Assembly: GCF_900116105.1 (NCBI RefSeq) | Contig: NZ_FPAC01000013.1 | Span: 1-49,507, forward strand | Direction of reading: 5' to 3' | Source: Paenibacillus sp. 453mf | GTDB taxonomy: Bacteria > Bacillota > Bacilli > Paenibacillales > Paenibacillaceae | DNA length: 49,507 nucleotides | Part shown: positions 30,765-39,185 of the stretch, one piece after another | How positions within the stretch are numbered: position 1 is the first letter of the stretch | Layout: each line of letters begins with the position of its first letter | Program-made: the position numbers and the translations under genes | Notes under the pieces: model-generated | Seen by the model: the letters and a program-made list of their open reading frames with translations, nothing else | Database searches by the model: none | Told to the model about the DNA's origin: nothing

Positions 30765-31232
30765 TTGAAAAAGTCACTAACTGCTGCAGCACTGAGTCTT
30801 GCTATTGCATTCTCCATCGGAACAGGAAGTGCATTCGCCGATTCCAAAATGGACAAGGTCATTGATAGCGCTAAAGGAACCGAATATAAATATGGCGGTA
30901 CTACTTTAAACGGATTTGATTGCTCTGGTTTTACCATGTATGTATTTGACAAACTCGGCATCGATCTGCCTCATCAATCTGGATCTCAATACAAAATGGG
31001 CAAGTCTGTATCCCGTTCTGAAATGAGACCTGGCGACCTCGTATTTTTTAACACAAGCGGAAAAGGTGTATCCCATGTCGGCATCTTCGTAGGTGAAGGT
31101 AAATTTGCACATGCTTCCTCTTCTAAAGGAGTTATTATCAGCAAGCTGGACGAGAGCTACTATGAAAAACGTTACATTGGTGCAAAACGAATTATGAGTA
31201 CGGAAGAATACGAAACAGCTGCATTAGATTAA
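30765..31232 (+). CDS. Secreted NlpC/P60 cell-wall peptidase
   Basis: This 155-residue protein has a clear Sec signal peptide (basic KK, hydrophobic core, cleavage after GSAFA at residue 25) followed by a bare NlpC/P60 domain. The catalytic residues are Cys53 in GFDCSGF, His104 in SHVGIF, and His116 in FAHASS. Enzymes of this type cut peptidoglycan stem peptides, usually D-Glu to meso-diaminopimelate. No LysM or SH3 domain is present. I start at TTG 30765, 11 nt from GGAAGGGG. A c-di-AMP riboswitch precedes it, tying wall cleavage to the second messenger of wall and osmotic stress. Confidence 0.92.
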   Translation: MKKSLTAAALSLAIAFSIGTGSAFADSKMDKVIDSAKGTEYKYGGTTLNGFDCSGFTMYVFDKLGIDLPHQSGSQYKMGKSVSRSEMRPGDLVFFNTSGKGVSHVGIFVGEGKFAHASSSKGVIISKLDESYYEKRYIGAKRIMSTEEYETAALD

Positions 31233-31259
31233 GGAACACTGTGCTGGAACAAACCTCAT

Positions 31260-31306
31260 AGCCCGAAGATTTGATTACTAAATAGTAATCCATCTTCGGG
31301 CTTTTT
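31260..31306 (+). terminator. Terminator after the NlpC/P60 gene
   Basis: AGCCCGAAGAT pairs with ATCTTCGGGCT, with a nested GATTACT/AGTAATC stem and a five-T tail. Confidence 0.92.
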
Positions 31307-31459
31307 ATATTATATTAGGGTGAATCAATTTGATAATACCTTTAGCTGCTTAAATCAAGGGTATATATAGATCAAAGTTCACCTTTTTAATGATTTATGA
31401 AATTGATTCGGGTTGTTCTTGAACTATATGGAGTCTACATCTATAAAGGAGACGATGAC

Positions 31460-31957
31460 ATGACGCAGAAAGGAACTACCTTTCATGCCCTTCCTATGAG
31501 TGAAGAGCATGCAGCTGAGATCTGCACTTGGCAGTACGAACCTCCTTATAACATATATGGCTGGCTGCCCTGGGAGCAGATGAAGGCGCTTGAGATTGAA
31601 TTTGGCGACCCTGAACTTCGAGCCACGCAGTATTTATCTATTGTAAATGATGCAGGTGAGTTATACGGATTCGCTCAATTATTTCCTTTAACCGGTGTGA
31701 CCCGGCTTGGTCTCGGAATGAGACCCGATCTTTGCGGACAGGGAATGGGGACTTCCTTTGTCAACTCGATTGTACAGGAAGCTGCAGTCCGGAACCCGCA
31801 GAACGATATTGATCTTGAGGTTCTAACCTGGAATAAAAGAGCGATTCGCACTTATGAAAAAGCGGGATTTGCCATTCATGATACCTATGAGCGCCTTACG
31901 CCGGAGGGCCCTAAGCTGTTCTTCTGTATGGTGTTTGAAGGAGCAAAGCTTAAATAG
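31460..31957 (+). CDS. GNAT-family N-acetyltransferase
   Basis: This 165-residue protein has the GNAT fold: an acetyl-CoA-binding loop GMRPDLCGQGMGTSFVNSI (about 90-108, the Q/RxxGxG/A motif) and the late motif NKRAIRTYEKAGF (about 132-144). It is related in style to ribosomal-protein and small-molecule acetyltransferases; the substrate cannot be told. Start is ATG 31460, 8 nt from AAAGGAG; the longer frame has no ribosome binding site. It stands alone. Confidence 0.9.
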   Translation: MTQKGTTFHALPMSEEHAAEICTWQYEPPYNIYGWLPWEQMKALEIEFGDPELRATQYLSIVNDAGELYGFAQLFPLTGVTRLGLGMRPDLCGQGMGTSFVNSIVQEAAVRNPQNDIDLEVLTWNKRAIRTYEKAGFAIHDTYERLTPEGPKLFFCMVFEGAKLK

Positions 31958-32070
31958 ACATGATTGTCTCTCCTAACTTTTGTTTAAATATTTACCATAA
32001 AATACTATGAAGCAAGTTCATGATCCTTTATAATAAATGAAGGATTGTACATAGTAGGAGGACACAACGA

Positions 32071-32433
32071 ATGAAGAAATGGATCATGAGTGGGTTATTT
32101 TTCTTCGCTTGCGCTTTTGCCCTCGTGTTAATGTTTACGGTTCCAGGAAGAGAACATGTGACTGAGGAAGAGCAGCCACGGGCAATGCCTGAGGTAACTC
32201 TAGATGCTGCTGCTGCTGAGGAGAAGGCGAAGGCAAGCTGTATTACTTGTCACGGTAATCAACTGGAAGGCGGAATGGGACCGTCACTGCAAACCATTGG
32301 TGCAAAACATGACGCCAATAAACTGTACCAGATTATTAGTGAAGGCACAGGCGGCGGCATGCCGGCGTTTGAAGGTCAGCTTACTGAAGAAGAGATTGCG
32401 AACCTTGCTCTATGGCTGTCCGAGAAGAAGTAA
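32071..32433 (+). CDS. Membrane-anchored small cytochrome c (c550/c551 type)
   Basis: This 120-residue protein has one N-terminal hydrophobic anchor (about 4-24), a short acidic linker, and a single class I haem domain. The haem-binding motif is CITCH (about 57-61) and the axial Met lies in GGMPAFEG (about 96-103). It resembles B. subtilis CccA, an electron carrier on the outer face of the membrane. The Cys within the hydrophobic segment lacks a proper lipobox. Start is ATG 32071, 9 nt from AGGAGG. It has its own terminator and stands alone. Confidence 0.92.
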   Translation: MKKWIMSGLFFFACAFALVLMFTVPGREHVTEEEQPRAMPEVTLDAAAAEEKAKASCITCHGNQLEGGMGPSLQTIGAKHDANKLYQIISEGTGGGMPAFEGQLTEEEIANLALWLSEKK

Positions 32434-32451
32434 AGCAGTATAACCTTAAAT

Positions 32452-32511
32452 AAAACACGCCTGCAAAGAGTTGGTATCTGTCATCAGAACCCACTCTTAC
32501 AGGCGTGTTTT
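32452..32511. terminator. Bidirectional terminator between cytochrome gene and dehydratase gene
   Basis: AAAACACGCCTG pairs with CAGGCGTGTTTT, with an inner AAGAGTTGG/CCACTCTT pairing, between convergent genes. Ts follow on the plus side (TTTTGTTAC). Confidence 0.88.
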
Positions 32512-32528
32512 GTTACTTTCATCGTTAC

Positions 32529-32825
32529 TTAATTTTGCATCATTCTATCGTAAGCTTCATTATATTGTTGTGCTTCTTTAATATCGATCGCGGTTATTCC
32601 TCCATCATCCCATGAAGTGAGCCGCAGCGTCACCACTTTATGATCGATGGTAATAAAAGGGTGATGATTGAATGCCTCCGAAATTAATCCGACTTCATCA
32701 ACAAAGGCAATCCCTTTCATGAAGCTGGTGAACGTGAATTTGCGGACAATCCAGCGACCCTCTTCGTACTCCCAGCCCTCTAGTTTATCAAGATGAGCTT
32801 CTACTTCCTCTTGTGTAAAGACCAT
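32529..32825 (-). CDS. 4a-hydroxytetrahydrobiopterin dehydratase (PCD/DCoH family)
   Basis: The 98-residue protein matches pterin-4a-carbinolamine dehydratase, which recycles the pterin cofactor of aromatic amino acid hydroxylases. The active-site signature is FNHHPFITIDHKVVTLRLTSW (start about residue 51). No hydroxylase gene is nearby, and many bacteria carry this protein without one; a role in molybdopterin or transcription has been proposed for some homologues. Start is ATG 32825; AAGGAGG is 13 nt upstream, a long spacing. Confidence 0.9.
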   Translation of the reverse strand: MVFTQEEVEAHLDKLEGWEYEEGRWIVRKFTFTSFMKGIAFVDEVGLISEAFNHHPFITIDHKVVTLRLTSWDDGGITAIDIKEAQQYNEAYDRMMQN

Positions 32826-33057
32826 CGTTTCAATCCAACCTCCTTGATAAGACGTACTTACATTCAGCAGACCCGGTGCCTCACGTAAATACAGGTACTG
32901 CACTATGCAGTAAAAGAATGCTAAGCATATCAGCAAGCTTAGGTGCAATTCTGTCTCTATATTTACTGATATCTTACAATAAGGAACCGTTTGCTAGTGG
33001 TAAACGGCTTATCGTGTTCCATCTTATCATGTAAGCGATCCTAATTCCAACTCCCCA

Positions 33058-33077
33058 AAAGCCCTAAATCAGGGCTA
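33058..33077 (-). terminator. Terminator overlapping the stop codon of the 97-residue gene
   Basis: AGCCCT pairs with AGGGCT around a five-base loop, followed by TTTTGGGG on the minus strand. The upstream arm lies in the last codons of the gene and the loop reaches the TAG. The T-run is short. Confidence 0.6.
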
Positions 33078-33357
33078 CAAAATCCAGTTCATCCTCGCCT
33101 ATTAATATATTCAGACGATGGTTCTCCTTATCATGAATAACGACTCCACAGCCTACAGTAATCATGGATTCGCCTCCCAGCGCGTAGAACAAATCTTCTG
33201 CAAGCGCTTCATCCACCTCGCCTCTATCTGCAGCTCCAAGCCGCTCCCAGTCCTCTTCTTCCATCTCGAAGAAAGTGTATCGATCCGGAATTTTGGCAAT
33301 TGCCTTAATCAAATCCTCTAATATGTCACTATACTCGCGTCCATGTTTTACACCCAT
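33064..33357 (-). CDS. Hypothetical acidic protein, 97 residues
   Basis: I do not recognise this protein. It is soluble and acidic, with a helical N-terminal half (EDLIKAIAKIPDRYTFFEME, about 14-33) and a beta-like C-terminal half (ESMITVGCGVVIHDKENHRL, about 63-82). I start at ATG 33357 because GGAG lies 11 nt upstream; GTG 33369 overlaps that site. A TATAAT on the minus strand (33393-33398) may be its -10. It diverges from motA and its terminator overlaps its own stop codon. Confidence 0.75.
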   Translation of the reverse strand: MGVKHGREYSDILEDLIKAIAKIPDRYTFFEMEEEDWERLGAADRGEVDEALAEDLFYALGGESMITVGCGVVIHDKENHRLNILIGEDELDFVALI

Positions 33358-33503
33358 TCGTGTGTTCACTCCATTTTTAATATCGTGTTTCTATTATACC
33401 GGAAATTAACCCTTCACAAAAATGAATAACGTGTCGATAAATATTATAAATCAAAGGGATATCTTGAAAGGATTCAGATTAAATCTCATGGATGAGGTGT
33501 ATG

Positions 33504-34304
33504 ATGGAAATTTCAACAATTATTGGACTGATACTAGGGTTAGTCTCCCTAGTTTTAGGTATGATCTTTAAGGGTGCGCCACTCATTAATTTGGTGAACA
33601 ACCCTGCAGCTTACCTGATTATTTTCGGTGGTACGATGGCTACCATTTTTATGGCCTTCCCCATGTCAGAGGTCAAAAAGATACCCCAACTGTTTAGAGT
33701 CGTCTTCGTGAAGCAGAAGATGATTGACAAAGTTTCACTGATCAGCATGTTCTCCGAGTGGGCATCCATTACCCGTCGTGAAGGGCTCCTCGCACTTGAG
33801 GCAAAGGTAGACGAGATCGACGATGTTTTCCTGCGCAGCGGAATGCGGATGATTATAGACGGTAATGATCAGGAATTTGTCAGTGATGTTTTGATGGAAG
33901 ATATTCACGCAACTGAGGAACGACACAAGACAGGGGCATTGATCTTTTCTCAAATGGGCATGTACGCTCCTACACTTGGTGTTCTTGGCGCGGTTGTCGG
34001 CCTTATCGCTGCTCTCGGTGATCTAAGTGATATGGACAAGCTGGCTCATGCCATCGCTGCTGCATTTATTGCTACCCTGTTAGGTATATTTACAGGATAT
34101 GTGCTCTGGCATCCTATTGCGAATAAGCTCAAGCGTATTTCCAAAAAAGAAACCGAGCTTAAGTTAATGATGGTCGAAGGCCTGTTGTCCATCCAATCCG
34201 GTGTATCCACCATTGCGATCAATCAGAAGTTGTCCGTATTCCTGACCCCGAGCGAACGTGCAGAGCTTGCAAGCAAGGAGGGAAGCACAGGTGAAAAAGA
34301 CTAA
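33504..34304 (+). CDS. motA: Flagellar stator protein MotA
   Basis: MotA forms the proton channel of the flagellar stator with MotB and pushes against the rotor. The 266-residue protein has four membrane helices (about 3-21, 32-50, 147-170, 178-200). A large cytoplasmic loop between helices two and three carries charged residues (including SITRREGLLALEAKV). The family signature GMYAPTLGVLGAVVGLIAAL is clear. I start at ATG 33504, 6 nt from GAGG. motB overlaps its end by 14 nt. No other flagellar gene is in the window, as in the isolated motAB operon of B. subtilis. Confidence 0.95.
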   Translation: MEISTIIGLILGLVSLVLGMIFKGAPLINLVNNPAAYLIIFGGTMATIFMAFPMSEVKKIPQLFRVVFVKQKMIDKVSLISMFSEWASITRREGLLALEAKVDEIDDVFLRSGMRMIIDGNDQEFVSDVLMEDIHATEERHKTGALIFSQMGMYAPTLGVLGAVVGLIAALGDLSDMDKLAHAIAAAFIATLLGIFTGYVLWHPIANKLKRISKKETELKLMMVEGLLSIQSGVSTIAINQKLSVFLTPSERAELASKEGSTGEKD

Positions 34305-35085
34305 GAAAAGACATGAAGATCATGAAGAGCATGTAGACGAAAGCTGGCTGCTGCCTTATTCCGACCTGATGACATTGCTTCTGGCCCTATTCATCACTCT
34401 GTTCTCCATGAGCTCCATCGATGCTCAGAAGTTTGAACAAATGGCAGGTGCTTTAAGCAGTGCGCTCAACGGTGGTACAGGCGTTCTGGATAACAAATCT
34501 GCCTTTCCCACCGATCCTAGCATGGACTTAGGCAGCGAAACAACTCCGCCAAAGAATCCTGAGACTTCCCAAGAGGCCCAGCTCGCGAAGCAAGAGCAGG
34601 AAGAGCTGGAGAAGCTGAAGAAGCAGCTTGATCAATATATCAGCGAGAATCGGCTGACCGATCAGCTGGATACGAAGCTAAATCAATCACAGCTCATGAT
34701 CACCATAGCAGACAATGCCGTCTTTGCTTCAGGGCAAGCGACAGTGAAGCCTGAGGCAAGAGTTATGGCTAAGAACATATCCCGCATGCTGCAGCAATTT
34801 CCTGACTATGATGTCATTGTTACCGGTCACACGGATAATATGCCTATTAACAATGCACAATACAATGATAACTGGGACCTGAGCAGCGACCGTGCCTTGA
34901 ATTTCTTGAAAATTATGCTGCTAAATACGAATCTGGATCCTTCAAAATTTACACCTAGCGGTTATGGTGAATATCACCCTGTCGCCTCTAATGATACGCC
35001 TGAAGGGCGAGCTCAGAATCGGCGTGTCGAAATTTCGATTATTCGTAAATACACAAGCAGCTCTAGCACGATGAGTGTTGAGTAG
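34291..35085 (+). CDS. motB: Flagellar stator protein MotB
   Basis: MotB anchors the stator to peptidoglycan. The 264 residues comprise a basic N-terminus, one membrane helix carrying the proton-binding Asp25 (PYSDLMTLLLALFITLFSM), a coiled-coil, Glu/Gln/Lys-rich plug and linker (about 95-130), and the C-terminal OmpA-like domain with VTGHTDNMPIN and NWDLSSDRA. Start is GTG 34291, 8 nt from AAGGAGGG. A terminator follows. Confidence 0.95.
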   Translation: MKKTKKRHEDHEEHVDESWLLPYSDLMTLLLALFITLFSMSSIDAQKFEQMAGALSSALNGGTGVLDNKSAFPTDPSMDLGSETTPPKNPETSQEAQLAKQEQEELEKLKKQLDQYISENRLTDQLDTKLNQSQLMITIADNAVFASGQATVKPEARVMAKNISRMLQQFPDYDVIVTGHTDNMPINNAQYNDNWDLSSDRALNFLKIMLLNTNLDPSKFTPSGYGEYHPVASNDTPEGRAQNRRVEISIIRKYTSSSSTMSVE

Positions 35086-35126
35086 TTGAGTAGCGCTAGC
35101 TCAACGGATATGATATGTACTAACAA

Positions 35127-35166
35127 AGCCTCCATTCCCGTCTTAGGTTGGGTTGGAGGCTTTATT
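35127..35166 (+). terminator. Terminator after motB
   Basis: AAAGCCTCCA pairs with TGGAGGCTTT, followed by ATTATAT. It may also serve rluF from the other side (TTTGTTAG). Confidence 0.75.
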
Positions 35167-35238
35167 ATATGGTTATTTTCAGCTTGCTTAGTGTGAATTT
35201 TATGCTGACGCTATGAAATAACGCCTTATCTTGAGCTT

Positions 35239-35940
35239 TTAGAGCAGCTTGTAATTCAATAGGTTCCCTAATTCCGATTTCTCCTGCTCGCTTAATTCTC
35301 GCCAAGTACCTATTGCCTGGGATCCGAGATGAATGTTCATAATACGAATACGCTTCAGTTTGCGCACTTCATATCCAAACGCACTACACATTCGTCGAAT
35401 TTGCCGATTCTTCCCTTCGGTCAAAATGATGCGAAAGGTCTTGTCCGAGATGCGAGTCACCGTACAAGGCAGTGTTCTTTCACCAAGAATCTTCACACCG
35501 CTTGCCATACCTCTCAGGAAAGATTCTGTCACCGGCCTGTTTACGGTCACGATATATTCCTTCTCATGCTTTCCTTCAGCGCGCAGTATTTTATTTACGA
35601 TGTCTCCATCATTCGTCATTAAGATCAGGCCCTCCGAATCCTTATCCAGCCGCCCAATCGGGAAGATGCGTTCCTTGTGACCCACAAAATCCACGATGTT
35701 TCCTTCAATGTGCTGCTCTGTCGTACTGGTAATGCCGACAGGCTTATTCAATGCAATATATACCGTGTTACCTTTGGCACGAAGAGGCTTCCCATCAACC
35801 AGCACTTCGTCCCCTTCCTCCGCCTGACTGCCAAGCACAGCCACAACTCCGTTGATTGTTACTTTCCCGCTGTCGACCAGCTTGTCTGCCTCTCTTCGGG
35901 AACAATAGCCTGTCTCACTAATAAATTTGTTGATTCGCAT
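35239..35940 (-). CDS. rluF: 23S rRNA pseudouridine synthase, RluF-like
   Basis: This 233-residue enzyme has an N-terminal S4 RNA-binding domain (1 to about 55, MRINKFISETGYCSRREAD) and an RsuA/RluB/E/F catalytic domain with the invariant Asp in FPIGRLDKDSEGLILMTND. Similarity to E. coli RluF is close around NKILRAEGKHEKEYIVTV; RluF modifies U2604 of 23S rRNA. The E. coli C-terminal basic extension is missing. Start is ATG 35940, with AGGTGAG 7 nt upstream. It is separated from the kinase gene by 35 nt. Confidence 0.88.
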   Translation of the reverse strand: MRINKFISETGYCSRREADKLVDSGKVTINGVVAVLGSQAEEGDEVLVDGKPLRAKGNTVYIALNKPVGITSTTEQHIEGNIVDFVGHKERIFPIGRLDKDSEGLILMTNDGDIVNKILRAEGKHEKEYIVTVNRPVTESFLRGMASGVKILGERTLPCTVTRISDKTFRIILTEGKNRQIRRMCSAFGYEVRKLKRIRIMNIHLGSQAIGTWRELSEQEKSELGNLLNYKLL

Positions 35941-35975
35941 TCATTCACTCACCTAACATTAAAAAATCTGGATGC

Positions 35976-38279
35976 TTACATTTCAACATCAGAAGGATCG
36001 GTGTCACCATCTACGACCTCGGGTAAAAGAATCGTGACCGTTGTCCCTTTACCTTTTTCACTTTCAATTTCCATCGTACCTTTATGAGCCTGGATTAGTC
36101 GCTGACAGACCATGAGTCCGAGCCCAGTCCCTGTTTCCTTATTCGTAAAGAACGGCTCCCCAAGCTTGTGCATGATCTCCTCCGGAATACCGATGCCTTG
36201 GTCTATTATTTGGATTCGGATCTGCTCATCCGGAGTCTTGGAGATCGTAATATGGATGGTTCCGCCATCAGGCATTGCCTCCATCCCGTTCTTTAATATG
36301 TTGATGAATACCTGCTTTAATTGATTCTCACCACAATGCACGATCGACGTCCCCTCTGCCTCAATGTTGAATTCGATACCATGCATATGAGCCTGGCTGT
36401 CGAGCAGAGAAATGACATCTCCCATAATAAAGCGAATGTCTTTCTGCTGGAAATTAACTGCCTGAGGCTTAGCTAATATGAGAAATTCGCCGACAATCAA
36501 ATTAATCCGGTCCAGCTCTGACAGCATAAGGTCGATATGCCTTGGATTCAGCTTCTTGGTCTGCTGCTGCAGCTGAATGAAGCCCCGAAGCGTCGTCAGA
36601 GGATTACGTATTTCATGGGCTACGCCTGCTGCAAGCTGTCCCACGGTCGTCAGCTTCTCTGACCTGCGTAGCACTTCCTCCATCCGCTTACGACCTGTAA
36701 TGTCTCTAGAAATACTAATAAATCCAGTAATTTCGCCTTCATTATCCCTGATCGGTGCAGTACTTACACTGACTTCAATTCTACTGCCATCTTTGGCTAA
36801 ACGGTAAGATTCAATATAAGGAACTGTCTTGCCCTCATGAAGCTTCTGCATCCGCTCTTTTTCTTCGACTATTAATTCATCAGGTACATTACTAAGTGGC
36901 CTTCCAACAATCTCTTGACTGGTCCAGCCATATAATAGTTCAAAAGCCCGATTTACCTGAATGACATTGCTGTCTTCATCTGTAATATGAATGGCATCTG
37001 CTGTCTGGTTAATAACCGATTCAAGATGCTCCTTCACTGCTCGATTTTCCTCATACATCTGCTTGAGACGATTCGTGTAATGACCGAGATTGCGAATCAT
37101 CGCATTAATCCCGTTAGACAGTTGACCGAACTCATCATGACGTTTCAGCTGCAATCCAATATTGAAGTGTCCGTCTGCCACTTCATTCACCTTAGAAAGT
37201 ACAATTTGGATAGGTTTTGTATATGCAGAAGCCAATAAATAACTGCCAAAAATGACGATCTCCAATAAAACGAGAGAAACTGCAATATGACTAACCAGTT
37301 GTTCTGTAATAACGCCCTGGATCTCCTGATAATCGGTAATAATGCTAATGATGTAGGATCCGCCTTCAGGATTCGGTATCGGAATCATGTTCTTTAATAC
37401 TTTTTTATTATCCACATTCGCTACATAAGACACATTATTTCCGGTTTCAATCGCTTTATGAATGGCAGTGCTATCTTCCTTGATCTGTCCATAATCGTAC
37501 GCGCCGAACATAATCGGCCTGGTTCCAAATTTATAGTTGAGCTCATCGGTCCCATCCGGTGCCATAGATGGCTGTCCGAAAGTAGATGGATTAATGCCTG
37601 CAATGGACAGAATTGAAGGATTGACATCCTTCACCTTCTCTATCATTCCATCCGGACTTGAGAACACAACATAGTCTTCCACCTCAGATGCATTCAGAAA
37701 AGGGTTGATGATGTAATTTCGTTCTCCGTCGTGATAATATCCCCAAATATTGATGTTATCTGGGTCTGAGGTGGCATACTCAAACCCGTCAGACCAATAG
37801 TGATCATAAGCGACTCCCTGAGGAATCGTTACTTGATTAAAGGCAAACAACTGTTTAAAAGCCTCATACCAATATGTCATTTTCTTGGTGGATAAGCCAA
37901 TCTCATTCGGGTCAGAGGATTTACTTACGATAATATCGTCCTCTGTTTGAATCATCAAAGAAATATCTGTAACTCCAATTTCTTCACTGAGCTCTTCCAG
38001 CTGCTCTGTCGTCACGTTTTTGATATCGGAATCTAGTCTATCCGCTGCTATAATGGAAGCCAGCCATATATTTTTGGAGATCTGCTTCTTAATGGACTTC
38101 GTGCTATTCTGATTCTGCTCGACAGCAAGTGCAATCTGTTTGGCAGCCGAAACCGCCCGCTTCTCACTATCCTGCTGTAAATTCTCCTGGGTTGTGTAAT
38201 AGCTTAAAGCAATGTTGAGCCCGAGTATAATGAGTACCGAGAATGACATTACTAAAGATAATTTAATTTTAATGGACAA
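35976..38279 (-). CDS. Membrane sensor histidine kinase (dCache-HAMP-PAS-HisKA-HATPase)
   Basis: This 767-residue kinase has a membrane helix (about 7-28), a large extracellular sensor of dCache appearance (about 30-325), a second helix (about 328-352), a HAMP domain (about 353-405), a PAS/PAC module (about 423-540), HisKA with phosphoacceptor His555 in GVAHEIRNPLTTLRG, and an ATPase domain with GENQLKQVFINILKNGMEAM and TGTGLGLMVC. There is no adjacent response regulator, and the layout resembles the KinB/KinE-type sporulation kinases. Spo0F, about 26 kb away here, is therefore a plausible but unproven partner. Start is TTG 38279, 9 nt from GAGGTGA. Confidence 0.9.
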   Translation of the reverse strand: MSIKIKLSLVMSFSVLIILGLNIALSYYTTQENLQQDSEKRAVSAAKQIALAVEQNQNSTKSIKKQISKNIWLASIIAADRLDSDIKNVTTEQLEELSEEIGVTDISLMIQTEDDIIVSKSSDPNEIGLSTKKMTYWYEAFKQLFAFNQVTIPQGVAYDHYWSDGFEYATSDPDNINIWGYYHDGERNYIINPFLNASEVEDYVVFSSPDGMIEKVKDVNPSILSIAGINPSTFGQPSMAPDGTDELNYKFGTRPIMFGAYDYGQIKEDSTAIHKAIETGNNVSYVANVDNKKVLKNMIPIPNPEGGSYIISIITDYQEIQGVITEQLVSHIAVSLVLLEIVIFGSYLLASAYTKPIQIVLSKVNEVADGHFNIGLQLKRHDEFGQLSNGINAMIRNLGHYTNRLKQMYEENRAVKEHLESVINQTADAIHITDEDSNVIQVNRAFELLYGWTSQEIVGRPLSNVPDELIVEEKERMQKLHEGKTVPYIESYRLAKDGSRIEVSVSTAPIRDNEGEITGFISISRDITGRKRMEEVLRRSEKLTTVGQLAAGVAHEIRNPLTTLRGFIQLQQQTKKLNPRHIDLMLSELDRINLIVGEFLILAKPQAVNFQQKDIRFIMGDVISLLDSQAHMHGIEFNIEAEGTSIVHCGENQLKQVFINILKNGMEAMPDGGTIHITISKTPDEQIRIQIIDQGIGIPEEIMHKLGEPFFTNKETGTGLGLMVCQRLIQAHKGTMEIESEKGKGTTVTILLPEVVDGDTDPSDVEM

Positions 38280-38419
38280 GACTTCAGCTCACCTCTTGGC
38301 TCGTATGCTGGCGAAATGTGACTTTATTTACTCCTTCTTAGGACTTTATGTATTTATAAAACCATCATACCTTTTAGTGGTGTATTTGAAAAGGAATCTG
38401 ATTCGTAACTATGCAGTAT

Positions 38420-38425
38420 TTTATA
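38420..38425 (-). promoter_or_regulatory. Possible kinase promoter (-10 only)
   Basis: TATAAA preceded by TGC (extended -10) lies about 140 bp upstream of the kinase start on the minus strand. No good -35 was found. The rest of 38280-38515 shows only AT-rich sequence. Confidence 0.3.
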
Positions 38426-38520
38426 GCAATTCTTCTCTTCATTGGTTTGATATATCCCTATGTTAAATCTACAATTAATTAGATAGACCATCACTCGATA
38501 TGAAAAACAATACACATATT

Positions 38521-38601
38521 TGTGCACAAATCCACAGGCCTTTGGATAATATGTGTACAAACTTGTTAGCAACTACAAAGTTATCCACAAAGTTATGCAC
38601 A
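38521..38601. promoter_or_regulatory. DnaA-box cluster upstream of tadA
   Basis: A perfect DnaA box TTATCCACA is at 38581-38589. TTATGCACA (one mismatch) follows at 38593-38601. TTTGGATAA (38541-38549) is a one-mismatch box in the opposite orientation. AAATCCACA (38528-38536) differs at two positions. The last two plus-strand boxes end six bases before the tadA -35. Such clusters bind DnaA in B. subtilis; binding here is inferred. Confidence 0.65.
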
Positions 38602-38606
38602 TCATG

Positions 38607-38637
38607 TTAACAATAGAATGTCTGTTCGTTGTATAAT
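38607..38637 (+). promoter_or_regulatory. Probable tadA promoter
   Basis: TTAACA (38607-38612), a long 19-nt spacer, and a perfect TATAAT (38632-38637), about 30 nt before the tadA start. Confidence 0.55.
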
Positions 38638-38666
38638 TGGAGTAATGAAAGGCGGGAACCGCATAA

Positions 38667-39182
38667 ATGAACGAATTTCAGTCCCATACCAGTAAAGACG
38701 CAAATTTTTTATACACAGATGAATATTGGATGAGAGAAGCCATAAGTGAAGCAATGAAGGCAGAGACACTCGGCGAGGTACCGATTGGAGCGATCGTAGT
38801 CAAAGACAATGAGATCATTGGCCGGGGATACAATCTAAGGGAGATTCATTATGATGCGACAGCACATGCTGAGATCATTGCTATTAAACAAGCAAGCGAG
38901 CACTTGAAGGCATGGAGATTGCTGGATTGCAAATTGTATGTCACGCTCGAGCCATGCCCTATGTGTGCTGGTGCCATCGTACAATCTAGAATTCCTCATG
39001 TTGTATATGGAACAACCGATCCGAAGGCCGGCTGCGCCGGTACACTCATGAATCTGCTTCAGGAATCTCGATTTAACCATCAGACCGAAATTACAAGCGG
39101 AGTCTTACAGGAGGAATGCGCTGCGATGCTTACGTCCTTCTTTAGAAAACTTCGCCGCAAACCACGCACGGAGGGAGAATAA
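38667..39182 (+). CDS. tadA: tRNA-specific adenosine deaminase
   Basis: TadA converts A34 to inosine in tRNA-Arg(ACG). The 171-residue zinc enzyme has the HAE motif (H67, E69) and the PCPMC motif (C97, C100) of the cytidine-deaminase fold, plus the conserved family segment VPIGAIVVKDNEIIGRGYN. It has an N-terminal extension of about 14 residues ahead of the usual start and no clear strong ribosome binding site (GGCGGG 10 nt before ATG 38667). It is on the plus strand, 3 nt upstream of a GNAT gene. In B. subtilis it adjoins the SRP RNA gene. Confidence 0.96.
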   Translation: MNEFQSHTSKDANFLYTDEYWMREAISEAMKAETLGEVPIGAIVVKDNEIIGRGYNLREIHYDATAHAEIIAIKQASEHLKAWRLLDCKLYVTLEPCPMCAGAIVQSRIPHVVYGTTDPKAGCAGTLMNLLQESRFNHQTEITSGVLQEECAAMLTSFFRKLRRKPRTEGE

Positions 39183-39185
39183 CAA

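Noticed and set aside
32826..32948. N-terminal hydrophobic extension of the pterin dehydratase
   Set aside because: Family members begin at the MVFTQEEVE-like segment; the extension has no ribosome binding site of its own and would add an unexpected membrane anchor.
33414..33440. Sigma-D promoter for motA-motB
   Set aside because: GTCGATAA (33433-33440) resembles the sigma-D -10, but no TAAA lies 14-16 nt upstream, so the match is only half.
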